Assembly: GCF_001418015.1 (NCBI RefSeq)
Contig: NZ_LIQG01000030.1
Span: forward strand, 41,747 to 105,746
Reading direction: 5' to 3'
Source of the DNA: Lacinutrix mariniflava
GTDB lineage: Bacteria > Bacteroidota > Bacteroidia > Flavobacteriales > Flavobacteriaceae
Length of the DNA stretch: 64,000 nt
Shown here: in pieces, positions 16,897-25,009 of the stretch
Layout: the number at the start of each line of letters is the position of its first letter
Position numbering within the stretch: position 1 is the first letter of the stretch
The notes under the pieces: model-generated
What the model saw: the letters and a program-made list of their open reading frames with translations, nothing else
Told to the model about the DNA's origin: nothing
Databases searched by the model: none
Translations under genes and position numbers: made by a program

Positions 16897-19767
16897 ATGA
16901 CTAAACAATCTGAAGCACAGCTAGAAAATAACCTAATTAAACAATTAGCAGGTTTAGGCTACCAAAACGTAACCATAAAAGATGGAGACGCATTGCTATC
17001 TAATTTAAAAACACAATTAGGAACATTTAATAAAACGGTATTTTCTACAAATGAGTTTGATATTATTTTAAATCATTTAGAAAAAGGCAATGTGTTTGAA
17101 AAAGCCAAAACGCTTCGCGATCGTTTTAATATTACCCGAGAAAATGGTGATAGCTTTTATGTACGCTTTTTTAATAGTGAGGATTATGCAAGTAATCTGT
17201 TTCAGGTAACAAACCAAATAACCCAAGAAGGCACGTACAAAAACCGTTACGATGTAACATTATTAGTAAATGGTTTGCCATTAGTACAAATAGAGTTAAA
17301 GCGTCGTGGTTTAGAAATAAAGGAAGCTTTTAATCAAATTAATCGTTATCAAAGACATTCGTTTTGGTCGAATAGAAGTTTATTTCAGTATGTGCAATTG
17401 TTTGTTATTAGTAACGGTGTAAATACAAAGTATTTAGCCAATAATAAGTTGCAATCGGTTAAGCAAACTTTCTTTTGGGCAGATGCCAACAATAAAAATA
17501 TTACAGAATTAACAGCATTTGCTAATTCATTTTTAAACCCAAACCATTTGGGTAAAATGATTGCTAAATATATAGTGCATAACCAAACGCATAAAATTTT
17601 AATGGTCTTACGTCCATATCAATTTTATGCAACGGAGCATATTGTAAACCAAGTTGCTACTAGTAACGACAATGGTTACATTTGGCACACAACAGGTTCT
17701 GGAAAAACATTGACGTCTTTTAAAGCAAGTCAGTTAATTATGGATTTGCCAGACGTACATAAAGTGGTTTTTGTGGTTGACCGTAAAGATTTAGATTACC
17801 AAACCATGTTAGAGTTTAATAGCTTTAAAAAGGATAGTGTAGATGTTACGGACAATACACAATCTTTGGTTAGGCAATTAACAGACGATTCTAAATTGGT
17901 ATTAACTACGATTCAAAAGTTAAATAATGCCATTTCTAAAGCCAATTACAACAAAAGCTTATCGCATTTAAAAGATAAAAAAGTAGTCTTTATTTTTGAT
18001 GAGTGTCATCGCAGCCAATTTGGACAAACACACAAAACCATTACCGAGTATTTTAAAAAGAGTCAGCTATTTGGTTTTACAGGAACACCTATTTTTAAAG
18101 ACAATGCCTCTAAAAACGATTTAGGAAAACGCACCACCAAAGACTTATTTGGTAACTGTTTACATAAATACGTGATTACAGATGCTATAAAAGACCAAAA
18201 CGTATTGCGTTTTGGAATTGAGTACGTTGGTAAATACAAACAAAAAGGAAATACTTTAATTGATATTGAAGTTGAAGCTATTGATACAGCTGAGGTTTTT
18301 GTAGATCCAAAACGATTAGAGAAAATTGCAGATTATATGATTGCGTATCACAGTCAGAAAACCTTTAATAAAGAGTATTCGGCCTTATTTGCAGTAAGTA
18401 ATATTAATACGCTAATTGCTTATTACGATATTTTCAAACGTAAAAAACTTTTAGGAGAACACGATTTACGTATTGCGACTATTTTTAGTTACGGAACTAA
18501 TGAAGACGATGAAGATGCACAAGATTATATTCCTGGAGACGCTTTGCCAAAAGCAGCAGAACCGCAAGCGGAATATAAAACCAACCATAGTAGAGAAAAG
18601 CTAGACGAATACATTACGGATTATAATCAAATGTATAATACTAGTTTTTCTACAAAGGATAGTCAGCAGTTCGAAAACTACTTTAAAGACATTAGTAAGC
18701 GTTTAAAAGAACGTGAAAAAACAACGTTTCAAGACAAAGACCGTTTAGATATTGTTATTGTAGTAAATATGATGCTAACAGGTTTTGATGCTAAAAAAGT
18801 AAATACACTTTACGTTGATAAAAACTTAAAGTATCATGGTTTAATACAAGCGTATTCTAGAACTAACAGGATTTTAGGCGAACAGAAGTCGCAAGGAAAC
18901 ATATTGTGCTTTAGAAACCTTAAAAAAGCCACAGATGAAGCCATTACGTTGTTTTCTAATAAAGAAGCGATTGAAGAAATTATATTGCCACCTTACGAAG
19001 CTATTGCAGAAAAGTTTGATGATGCTTTAAAAAACTTATTAGAAATTGCACCAACATTTCAAGATGTAGATAATTTACCAAGCGAAAGCGAAGAGTTAGC
19101 TTTTATACAAGCCTTTAGAAGATTACTTCGTGCGAAAAATGTATTAGAGTCGTACACCGATTTTGAATGGGATGATTTAGGCATAGACGAACAAACGTTT
19201 GAAGATTACAAAAGCAAGTATTTAGATTTACACGATAAAGTTAAAGACGAAAACCAAAAGCATAAAACATCTATTTTAGATGATATTGATTTTGAGTTAG
19301 AGTTAATTCATCGCGATCAAATAAACGTAGCTTATATTTTACAGCTTTTAGCTAAATTAAAAGATGCTAAATCTGTTGATGCACAAGCACAGAAAAAAGC
19401 AATAATAGATATGCTTTCTGGTGATGTAGAGTTACGTAGTAAACGCGAACTAATCGAAAAATTTATAGAAGAAAACTTACCACATATTAGTGATGTAGAT
19501 AATATTCAAGACGAATTTGAACGGTATTGGCACGAAGAAAAAATATTAGCATTATCTAAAATGTGCGAAGAGGAACACTTAGACCAAAAACAGTTTAAAG
19601 CCTTAATAGAAAGTTACACTGACTATGGTCGCGAGCCTTTACGCGATGATATTTTTAAATGCTTAGATAATAGACCAAGTATTTTAAAAGCACGCGAAAT
19701 AGGAGAACGCATTTTAGATAAAATGAAGGAATTTGTTCAGGTGTTTGTTCAAGGGATGACTGGGTAA
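16897..19767 (+). CDS. hsdR: Type I restriction endonuclease subunit (first system)
   Basis: 956 aa. The N-terminal PD-(D/E)xK nuclease is seen around 'YDVTLLVNGLPLVQIELKRRG' (about 119-137). The SF2 translocase has Walker A 'HTTGSGKT' at about 264, a DEAD-like box 'FDECHRSQ' at about 367, 'FTGTPIF', and the late motif 'VNMMLTGFDAKKVNTLYVDKNL..LIQAYSRTNR'. A helical C-terminus binds the methylase core. It translocates and cuts DNA lacking the methyl mark set by the first HsdM/HsdS. REP-A elements begin six bases after its stop. Confidence 0.95.
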   Translation: MTKQSEAQLENNLIKQLAGLGYQNVTIKDGDALLSNLKTQLGTFNKTVFSTNEFDIILNHLEKGNVFEKAKTLRDRFNITRENGDSFYVRFFNSEDYASNLFQVTNQITQEGTYKNRYDVTLLVNGLPLVQIELKRRGLEIKEAFNQINRYQRHSFWSNRSLFQYVQLFVISNGVNTKYLANNKLQSVKQTFFWADANNKNITELTAFANSFLNPNHLGKMIAKYIVHNQTHKILMVLRPYQFYATEHIVNQVATSNDNGYIWHTTGSGKTLTSFKASQLIMDLPDVHKVVFVVDRKDLDYQTMLEFNSFKKDSVDVTDNTQSLVRQLTDDSKLVLTTIQKLNNAISKANYNKSLSHLKDKKVVFIFDECHRSQFGQTHKTITEYFKKSQLFGFTGTPIFKDNASKNDLGKRTTKDLFGNCLHKYVITDAIKDQNVLRFGIEYVGKYKQKGNTLIDIEVEAIDTAEVFVDPKRLEKIADYMIAYHSQKTFNKEYSALFAVSNINTLIAYYDIFKRKKLLGEHDLRIATIFSYGTNEDDEDAQDYIPGDALPKAAEPQAEYKTNHSREKLDEYITDYNQMYNTSFSTKDSQQFENYFKDISKRLKEREKTTFQDKDRLDIVIVVNMMLTGFDAKKVNTLYVDKNLKYHGLIQAYSRTNRILGEQKSQGNILCFRNLKKATDEAITLFSNKEAIEEIILPPYEAIAEKFDDALKNLLEIAPTFQDVDNLPSESEELAFIQAFRRLLRAKNVLESYTDFEWDDLGIDEQTFEDYKSKYLDLHDKVKDENQKHKTSILDDIDFELELIHRDQINVAYILQLLAKLKDAKSVDAQAQKKAIIDMLSGDVELRSKRELIEKFIEENLPHISDVDNIQDEFERYWHEEKILALSKMCEEEHLDQKQFKALIESYTDYGREPLRDDIFKCLDNRPSILKAREIGERILDKMKEFVQVFVQGMTG

Positions 19768-19772
19768 ATAAC

Positions 19773-19919
19773 GTTACTGCGAGGCACGAAGCAGTCTCAT
19801 GATGAGTAGAACTAACAATAAACAGATTGCTTCGTGCCTCGCAATGACAAGTAGTAGGTTGTTTTGTCCTCGCAATGACATTAGAAAGGAGCAATGACAG
19901 TAATAAAGGCGCAATGACA
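19773..19919. repeat. REP-A array between hsdR and GIY-YIG gene
   Basis: Forward arm GTTACTGCGAGGCACGAAGC, the spacer seen in the 13.9-kb array (AGTAGAACTAACAATAAAC type), then reverse arms ending CGCAATGAC and further shortened GCAATGAC units. It ends 11 bp before the GIY-YIG start. Confidence 0.85.
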
Positions 19920-19929
19920 CATATTAATT

Positions 19930-20217
19930 ATGAAACCAGGTTACATTTACATTCTTACTAATAAAAATAATACCACATTATACGTTGGTGTCACTGCCTA
20001 TTTAAAAGAACGTATACTGCAACATAAAGAAAAACACGATTTAAAATCGTTTACAGCCAGATACAATTTAGACAAACTGGTATATCATGAAGCACACCAA
20101 ATGATAGGTGATGCAATAGCAAGAGAAAAGCAATTAAAAGGAGGAAGCAGAGCGCAGAAAACAGGTTTAATAGAAAGTATAAATCCAGAATGGTTGGATT
20201 TATTTGAAGAACTTTAG
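19930..20217 (+). CDS. Small GIY-YIG nuclease-like protein
   Basis: 95 aa, a stand-alone GIY-YIG domain: 'GYIYILTNKNNTTLYVGVT' (the two Tyr motifs), an Arg in 'LKERILQHK', and a Glu region 'IAREKQLKGGSRAQKTGLIESINPEW'. It is of the YhbQ/UPF0213 type. Such domains cut DNA, often at branched structures. Both flanks are REP-A arrays (ending 11 bp upstream, starting 16 bp downstream), which suggests the gene travels with or processes the repeat (inference). Confidence 0.88.
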   Translation: MKPGYIYILTNKNNTTLYVGVTAYLKERILQHKEKHDLKSFTARYNLDKLVYHEAHQMIGDAIAREKQLKGGSRAQKTGLIESINPEWLDLFEEL

Positions 20218-20232
20218 TATTACTGTCTTAGT

Positions 20233-20384
20233 GTCACTGCGAGGCATGAATAAGACCGTCACTGCGAAGCGCTAATAATACCGTCATTGCGAGGACGCAA
20301 GACGAAGCAATCTCATGAAGCTAGAACTAATACATTAAGAGATTGCTTCAGGTTTACTGCGTTCCTCGTAAAGCTCGCAATGAC
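20233..20384. repeat. REP-A array after GIY-YIG gene
   Basis: Three forward arms (GTCACTGCGAGG, GTCACTGCGAAG, GTCATTGCGAGGACGC...CAATCTC) followed by a spacer and a reverse arm ending GCTCGCAATGAC. It fills most of the gap before the DUF2779 gene. Confidence 0.85.
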
Positions 20385-20420
20385 TGAATAAAAATAAAAC
20401 AAGAATAACAAAACCACCCA

Positions 20421-22382
20421 ATGAAAGTACTTACTAAATCAAGATTTAAATTAGGACTAGAATGTCCAAACAAACTATACTACACACGTAAAAAGGAATA
20501 TGCTAATATTAAATTAGAGGATCCGTTTTTAGAAGCATTGGCACAAGGTGGTTTTCAAGTAGAAGAGTTGGCAAGACTACATTATCCAGAAGGTGTTTTA
20601 ATAGAAGGCAACGATTGGGATTATGAGTTGTTATGGCAACAAACTCAAGACTTACTAAAGCAAGAAAATGTGACCATTTTTGAAGCTGCGTTTTTAATAG
20701 ATGGTTTGTTTATTAGAGTGGATGTTTTAGTTAAAACGGGCAATACAATTGAGCTTATAGAAGTAAAATCTAAATCTTTCGATCCTGGTAATGAGTATTT
20801 GTTAGTTGGTAAAAAAGGTGCTATGCGTGAGAGTTGGAAACCGTATTTATTTGATGTGGCTTTTCAGAAGCACGTAATACAGCGTTGTTTTCCTGAGTGG
20901 AAAATTAACGCATATTTAATGATGGCAGACAAAACCAAAAAAGCGAGTATCGATGGTTTAAATCAGTTGTTTAGAATAAGTAAAAAGGAAGGCAATAGAA
21001 CGGGAGTTACAAAGAAAGTGAACACTTTAGAAGCCACTGGAAGTCTAGTTTTAGGTAGAAAAAAAATATCAGGTATTATTAAAGATATTGAAAGTAACAA
21101 ACATAAATACCATACTAATTTAAGTTTTATTGAGTCTGTAGAATTTTTAAAAGACACCTATTTAAAGGACGCTTATGCTAATTGGCCTACAAGTTATAAA
21201 GGTTGTAAGTCTTGTGAGTTTAAATGTAGTGCTAACGATAAAGCGCAAGGTCTAAAATCTGGATTTGAAAACTGTTTTACCAATCAGCACCAATGGACAG
21301 AAGAAGACTTTAAAACTGAAAATATTTTTGATATTTTTAATTTTAGAAAAGGAAGTAAGTTATTCGAAGAAGGTGTTTTCTTTAAAAACCAGCTGACTGA
21401 AGATTCTATTGGTTTAATGGGTGATCCTGAAAAACTAACAACCTCATACAGGCAATGGTTGCAAATTGAAAAAGCGGTTAATAACGATGACGCTGTTTAT
21501 GTCGATGAAGATGGTTTAAAGGACGAAATGGAAACATGGGTTTTTCCGCTTCATTTTATAGATTTTGAAACCAGTACAGTTGCATTGCCATTTAATAAAG
21601 GTGTAAAACCTTATGAGCAAATAGCGTTTCAGTTTTCGCATCATATCTATCATGAAGATGGACGTATAGAACATGCTAATGAGTATATAAATAACACAGC
21701 AGGTGTGTTTCCTAATTTTGAATTTGTACGTGCTTTAAAAACGGCTTTAGAAAGTGATGAAGGCTCTGTTTTTAGGTATTCTCATCATGAGAACACGATT
21801 TTAAATGCTATTTATTTTCAATTGTTAGAATCTAACGAAAAAGATAAAGAGGAGTTAATAGCTTTTATACAGCACATTTCGCATTCTAAAAACGACAGTG
21901 TTATCACTTGGAATGGAACGCGTGATATGATCGATTTATGGCAAGTAGAAAAGAATTTCTATTATAACCCATTAACAAAAGGCTCGAATTCTATAAAAGC
22001 GGTTTTACCAGCAGCATTGGCTTCAAGTTCGTTTTTAAAAGAAAAATATGCGAAACCTTTAAAGGATATTAATGTAACGAGTAAAAATTTTAAAGACAAC
22101 CATACGTGGTTAACCTTAGAAAATGAAACCGTTATAAGTCCTTATAAAATGCTACCTGCTTTATTTAAAGAGTGGAGCGAAGATGAGATTGAAAACACCT
22201 TGTCAGAAATTGAAGACATAGATAATGGAGGTGCAGCATTAACAGCTTATGGTAAATTACAATATACAGATATGTCTAAAAAAGAGGTAAAAGAAATTAC
22301 GTCTGCTTTACTTAAATACTGTGAGTTAGATACCTTGGCTATGATTATGATTTATGAACACTTTAGAGAGTTGGTGAAATAA
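20421..22382 (+). CDS. DUF2779 nuclease-like protein
   Basis: 653 aa. The N-terminal half is Cas4/PD-(D/E)xK-like. It has 'FKLGLECPNKLYY' with a cysteine near residue 15, 'LFIRVDVLVKTGNTIELIEVKSKS' (the D...ExK core), then a cysteine cluster 'CKSCEFKC' at about residue 265 that could hold an Fe-S cluster with the first Cys. The C-terminal half, from 'PLHFIDFETSTVALPF', is DnaQ/RNase H-like. DUF2779 proteins are widespread in phage and defence loci. Role inferred: nucleic-acid processing in defence or repair. Confidence 0.8.
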   Translation: MKVLTKSRFKLGLECPNKLYYTRKKEYANIKLEDPFLEALAQGGFQVEELARLHYPEGVLIEGNDWDYELLWQQTQDLLKQENVTIFEAAFLIDGLFIRVDVLVKTGNTIELIEVKSKSFDPGNEYLLVGKKGAMRESWKPYLFDVAFQKHVIQRCFPEWKINAYLMMADKTKKASIDGLNQLFRISKKEGNRTGVTKKVNTLEATGSLVLGRKKISGIIKDIESNKHKYHTNLSFIESVEFLKDTYLKDAYANWPTSYKGCKSCEFKCSANDKAQGLKSGFENCFTNQHQWTEEDFKTENIFDIFNFRKGSKLFEEGVFFKNQLTEDSIGLMGDPEKLTTSYRQWLQIEKAVNNDDAVYVDEDGLKDEMETWVFPLHFIDFETSTVALPFNKGVKPYEQIAFQFSHHIYHEDGRIEHANEYINNTAGVFPNFEFVRALKTALESDEGSVFRYSHHENTILNAIYFQLLESNEKDKEELIAFIQHISHSKNDSVITWNGTRDMIDLWQVEKNFYYNPLTKGSNSIKAVLPAALASSSFLKEKYAKPLKDINVTSKNFKDNHTWLTLENETVISPYKMLPALFKEWSEDEIENTLSEIEDIDNGGAALTAYGKLQYTDMSKKEVKEITSALLKYCELDTLAMIMIYEHFRELVK

Positions 22383-22389
22383 TATAAGA

Positions 22390-22749
22390 ATGAATATAAA
22401 GGAATTAGTAGGTGAATTTAATATTGTTGGCAACAACCAAAACGAAGAAGCAGCAACCTACAAAGGAACGCTGACTTTAGCACTAGACGATAATAACCGC
22501 ATTGTTGCAGAGTGGCTTATTAGTAATAGTCAAAAGCAATATGGAACAGGTTTCTTTAAAGATAATATTTTAGTAATTAATTTCAATTACGAAGGAGAGG
22601 AGCATGCAATTTTTAAAGGAGTAGTAGTTTATAAATGCATTACTAAAGATATTTTAGATGGTTTTTGGTCCGAAAAACACGGAAATCCATTGTTTCTTGG
22701 TTCAGAACGCTGTTTTAGAGTAGGCGTACAAAAAGAAGAATTACATTAA
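22390..22749 (+). CDS. Unknown small protein downstream of DUF2779
   Basis: 119 aa, seven bases after the DUF2779 stop, so likely co-expressed. Predicted mostly beta ('GTLTLALDDNNRIVAEWLIS', 'GTGFFKDNILVINFNYEG', 'FKGVVVYKCITKDILDGFWSEK'), giving the look of a small beta-barrel. No family or motif is recognised. It ends 14 bp before the insertion sequence; the target duplication lies just past its stop, so the gene itself was not broken. Confidence 0.55.
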   Translation: MNIKELVGEFNIVGNNQNEEAATYKGTLTLALDDNNRIVAEWLISNSQKQYGTGFFKDNILVINFNYEGEEHAIFKGVVVYKCITKDILDGFWSEKHGNPLFLGSERCFRVGVQKEELH

Positions 22750-22795
22750 AACGGTTATATTTTGGATCAATACCAAAAGTTGTGGGATTTAAAAA

Positions 22796-23780
22796 TTAAG
22801 CAAAAATAGTTGTTAGTCTAAATAAGAAGAATTCTACGTTTCTAACACCTCTAAATTGTGCTCTAAAGGCTTTTATTTTAGCATTGAAAGATTCAGCAGA
22901 AGCGTTAGTACTTCTGTTATCAAAATAGTTGAGTATATTTTTATAGTGTATTGACATTGTTCTAGCAATGGTATTGAAGCTTTTAAATGCTGCTTGTCTT
23001 ACTTTTTCATCCCATTTAGCTAAACGTATTAAAGCAGAAGTTTTTCCTTTAGTATTATTAAATATCCAAGATAAGTTTTGACACAGCTTATATGCTTTTT
23101 CTAAATCTGGATAATGTTCAAAAAGTATTTTTGCTCTTTTTTGCTGATTTTTAGTCCATTTACTATTTGATTTGTATAGCAAGTAGCGGCTTCTAGCCAA
23201 TAATTGTTTTAGTGTATCTCCATTACTAAACAGTATCGGAGTATATTTTTCATTATTATTTCTTGCCTTTTCTATAGCACTGTTCTCAGCATCAAGTGCA
23301 TCCCATCTATGCTTAATTCTAATCTGTTGTAATGCATCTAACGCAAGCTTTTGAACATGAAATCTATCAATAACTAATGTTGCTTCTATAAATGATTTTT
23401 TAACTATTAATCCCATGTTTCCAGCCATATCTAAGGTCACTTCTTTTACTTTTCGTCTTTGTTTTAATGGAATTTTACTGAGTATTTCTATAACAGTATC
23501 AGCTTTAGTTCCTTTAACCATACACACTATAGCTCCTTTTTTACCTTTTGCTTTTTTATTAGTTAGTATAGTGTATAAATCGCCATTTGAAAAAGCTGTT
23601 TCATCTAACGAAAGATAGCTTCCTATATTCTTTGGAAATAGTAGCCATTGCTTTGCATGTACTTTTTGATTCCACTGCTTGAAATCACTTAAATAATCTT
23701 TGTATTGCCTTTGTAAATTTCTCGAATTTACACCGTAGAATTTAGCTATAACTGTTGTGTTAGAAGCGTTATTACTAATA
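22796..23780 (-). pseudogene. ISL3-type DDE transposase ORF lacking a usual start
   Basis: The frame is open from just after a TAA near 23787 to 22796. It contains the three acidic residues: Asp in 'LSLDETAFSNG', Asp in 'LDMAGNM', and Glu in 'TNASAESFNAKIKAFRAQFRG', with 'DRFHVQKLALDAL' typical of ISL3. The first ATG is at 23527, beyond the first catalytic Asp, so a protein from there would be dead. Where relatives would start there is ATTAGTAAT (23772-23780) in the place of ATGAGTAAT, overlapping the end of the first ORF. Either ATT is used or one base change has silenced the element (inference). Confidence 0.75.
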
Positions 23781-24152
23781 GAGTTCTTTTAAAAAAGCAG
23801 CAAAATCACTAGTTATTCTAGTTCCTTTTGCTACTAATTGCCAATCTCTTGTAACTACTTTTCCTGTAGCTTTGTTCAGCCATCTACGCCTTGTTATGTG
23901 TAGAAATACATTCTTTCCACGTATAGGAAAATCTTGAACAGTGGCTTCGGGAAAGAAGCCTTTAGAATGAAGAGTAATACTTTTAAATTCTTCTGGAGTT
24001 TTATTTAATTCGGTAAAGTAAAAATGAATATCTTCACCTTTAGTATAATGTTTAGTCATCTCAAAATACTTTACAAGTACTTCTGGAAGTAATAAATTCG
24101 CTATAGCTAAGAATCTTTCTGAGGACATCGAAATTTTTAATCCAAAGTTCAC
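23775..24152 (-). CDS. ISAon1-like transposase N-terminal protein
   Basis: 125 aa from a GTG at 24152 (an ATG eight codons later at 24128 is equally possible). It matches the short first ORF of ISAon1-type elements: 'SSERFLAIANLLLPEVLVKYFEM', 'FFPEATVQDFPIRGKNVFLHITRRRWLNKATGK' and ending 'FAAFLKELY'. It probably binds the IS ends or is the separated DNA-binding part of the transposase. Its stop overlaps the expected start of the second ORF, so coupling is expected. Confidence 0.85.
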   Translation of the reverse strand: MNFGLKISMSSERFLAIANLLLPEVLVKYFEMTKHYTKGEDIHFYFTELNKTPEEFKSITLHSKGFFPEATVQDFPIRGKNVFLHITRRRWLNKATGKVVTRDWQLVAKGTRITSDFAAFLKELY

Positions 24153-24188
24153 TTATTTTTTGCTATCCCACAACTTTTGGTATTGATC

Positions 24189-24245
24189 CTATATTTTCGT
24201 GCCTAGCCGTGAAAAAAATGCAATATTAGGTTTAAAATAAGGCAT
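24189..24245 (-). pseudogene. Possible integrase 5' remnant beside the left att site
   Basis: An 18-codon frame starts at 24245, right after the T-run of the tRNA-type terminator. Its first 17 bases (ATGCCTTATTTTAAACC) match the start of the intact integrase at 55293 (ATGCTTAATTTTAAACA) at 15 of 17 places. It may be the stub of an older integrase of island 1, or simply tRNA-proximal sequence carried by both. Weak evidence. Confidence 0.25.
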
Positions 24246-24274
24246 AAAAAAAACGGTTTAGTATAACTAAACCG
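24246..24274 (-). terminator. Copy of the tRNA terminator at the left island end
   Basis: CGGTTTAGT (24254-24262) / ACTAAACCG (24266-24274), 3-nt loop, T-run on the minus strand. It is nearly identical to the terminator at 55294-55322. Confidence 0.8.
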
Positions 24275-24288
24275 CTTATTCTCAATTG

Positions 24289-24342
24289 TTTCAATGTTGT
24301 AGCGAGAATGGGGCACGATCCCATGACCTCCGAGTTATGAAT
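24289..24342. other. Left attachment site: 54-bp direct repeat with tRNA 3' fragment
   Basis: Identical over 54 bp to 55337-55390. Bases 24300-24342 are the last 43 nt of the tRNA(CAT) gene, from the anticodon loop to the 3' end; beyond 24342 the match stops inside the anticodon arm. This is the usual trace left when an element integrates into the 3' half of a tRNA gene. Confidence 0.93.
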
Positions 24343-25009
24343 TTAAAAAAAGAAATTCAAAACGCCTGTTTATAAGGGTTTACACGCTATATGTTTTTAA
24401 AATCGTATGCAATCGTATGCAGTTTAACCTTATGGTTAAATAATAAATTTAATGCAATTTAATAAAATTTATAATTTAATGAAATAACTTCTTCAAAAAA
24501 ACAATATATAAATATAAGCGCCTGTTAATTAGCGAGTTATTTGTTGTTGGTGTTTGTTGGTAGTTGTTTTTAATTAAAAATTAAAAAAATACTTTATGAT
24601 TTTGAGGTTTCCCGTAAAGCACTGTTTAAAAAAGGTGTTATATTTAAACCCTACCTTTTAAAATAACCGTTTAAATTATAGGTAGACTAACCAACGATAA
24701 CAGATGTATAAGTTTATTTGTAGATTTAAATTCATTAGTTATTAAATCGCTATTAATGAATATAAATACCAATTTTAATTTCCTAAGGGATTCCTATGGC
24801 TCATTGCTACAATTAGCATTGTTAGAGGAACGTAATTTCAAGACAAGACTCGTTTACAACTTTAGGGGCATTCCGAATATTTAATCAAACACAATTTTAA
24901 TGTATTCTAGGGTAGAATTTTTAGTTGATATAAAGTGAAAGCCTTAAATGTGATTTTATGATACATAAAGCAATAATTTTTTTATTAATGATATTTAAAA
25001 TCATTACAA
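24343..25009. promoter_or_regulatory. Left-end non-coding region of the island
   Basis: 667 bp without a supported gene. It contains two head-to-tail ATCGTATGCA repeats (24402-24421) likely bound by the integrase, a 12-base copy of the TTACGGGAAACC half-palindrome (24606-24617, reverse), and an inverted repeat TAATGAT (24986-24992) / ATCATTA (25000-25006) only 3 bp before the first island gene. The last could be an operator for the five-gene module. Confidence 0.5.
24402..24421 (+). repeat. Putative integrase arm-type sites, left
   Basis: ATCGTATGCA twice in direct tandem. The same 10-mer, same strand, occurs three times near the other island end (55231-55263, one copy with one change). Confidence 0.65.

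Larger units (their letters stand above)
22764..24189 (-). mobile_element. ISL3-family (ISAon1-like) insertion sequence, 1426 bp
   Basis: The ends are perfect 25-bp inverted repeats: 22764-22788 begins GGATCAATACC and 24165-24189 is its exact reverse complement. Both flanks carry the same 8 bp, TATATTTT (22756-22763 and 24190-24197), a classic AT-rich ISL3 target duplication. Inside are two minus-strand frames: a short N-terminal protein and a DDE transposase. Intact ends and duplication mean a recent insertion. Confidence 0.93.

Noticed and set aside
19655..19894. ORF across the hsdR end and repeat array, minus strand
   Set aside because: Composed of antisense hsdR codons and REP-A sequence; no independent support.
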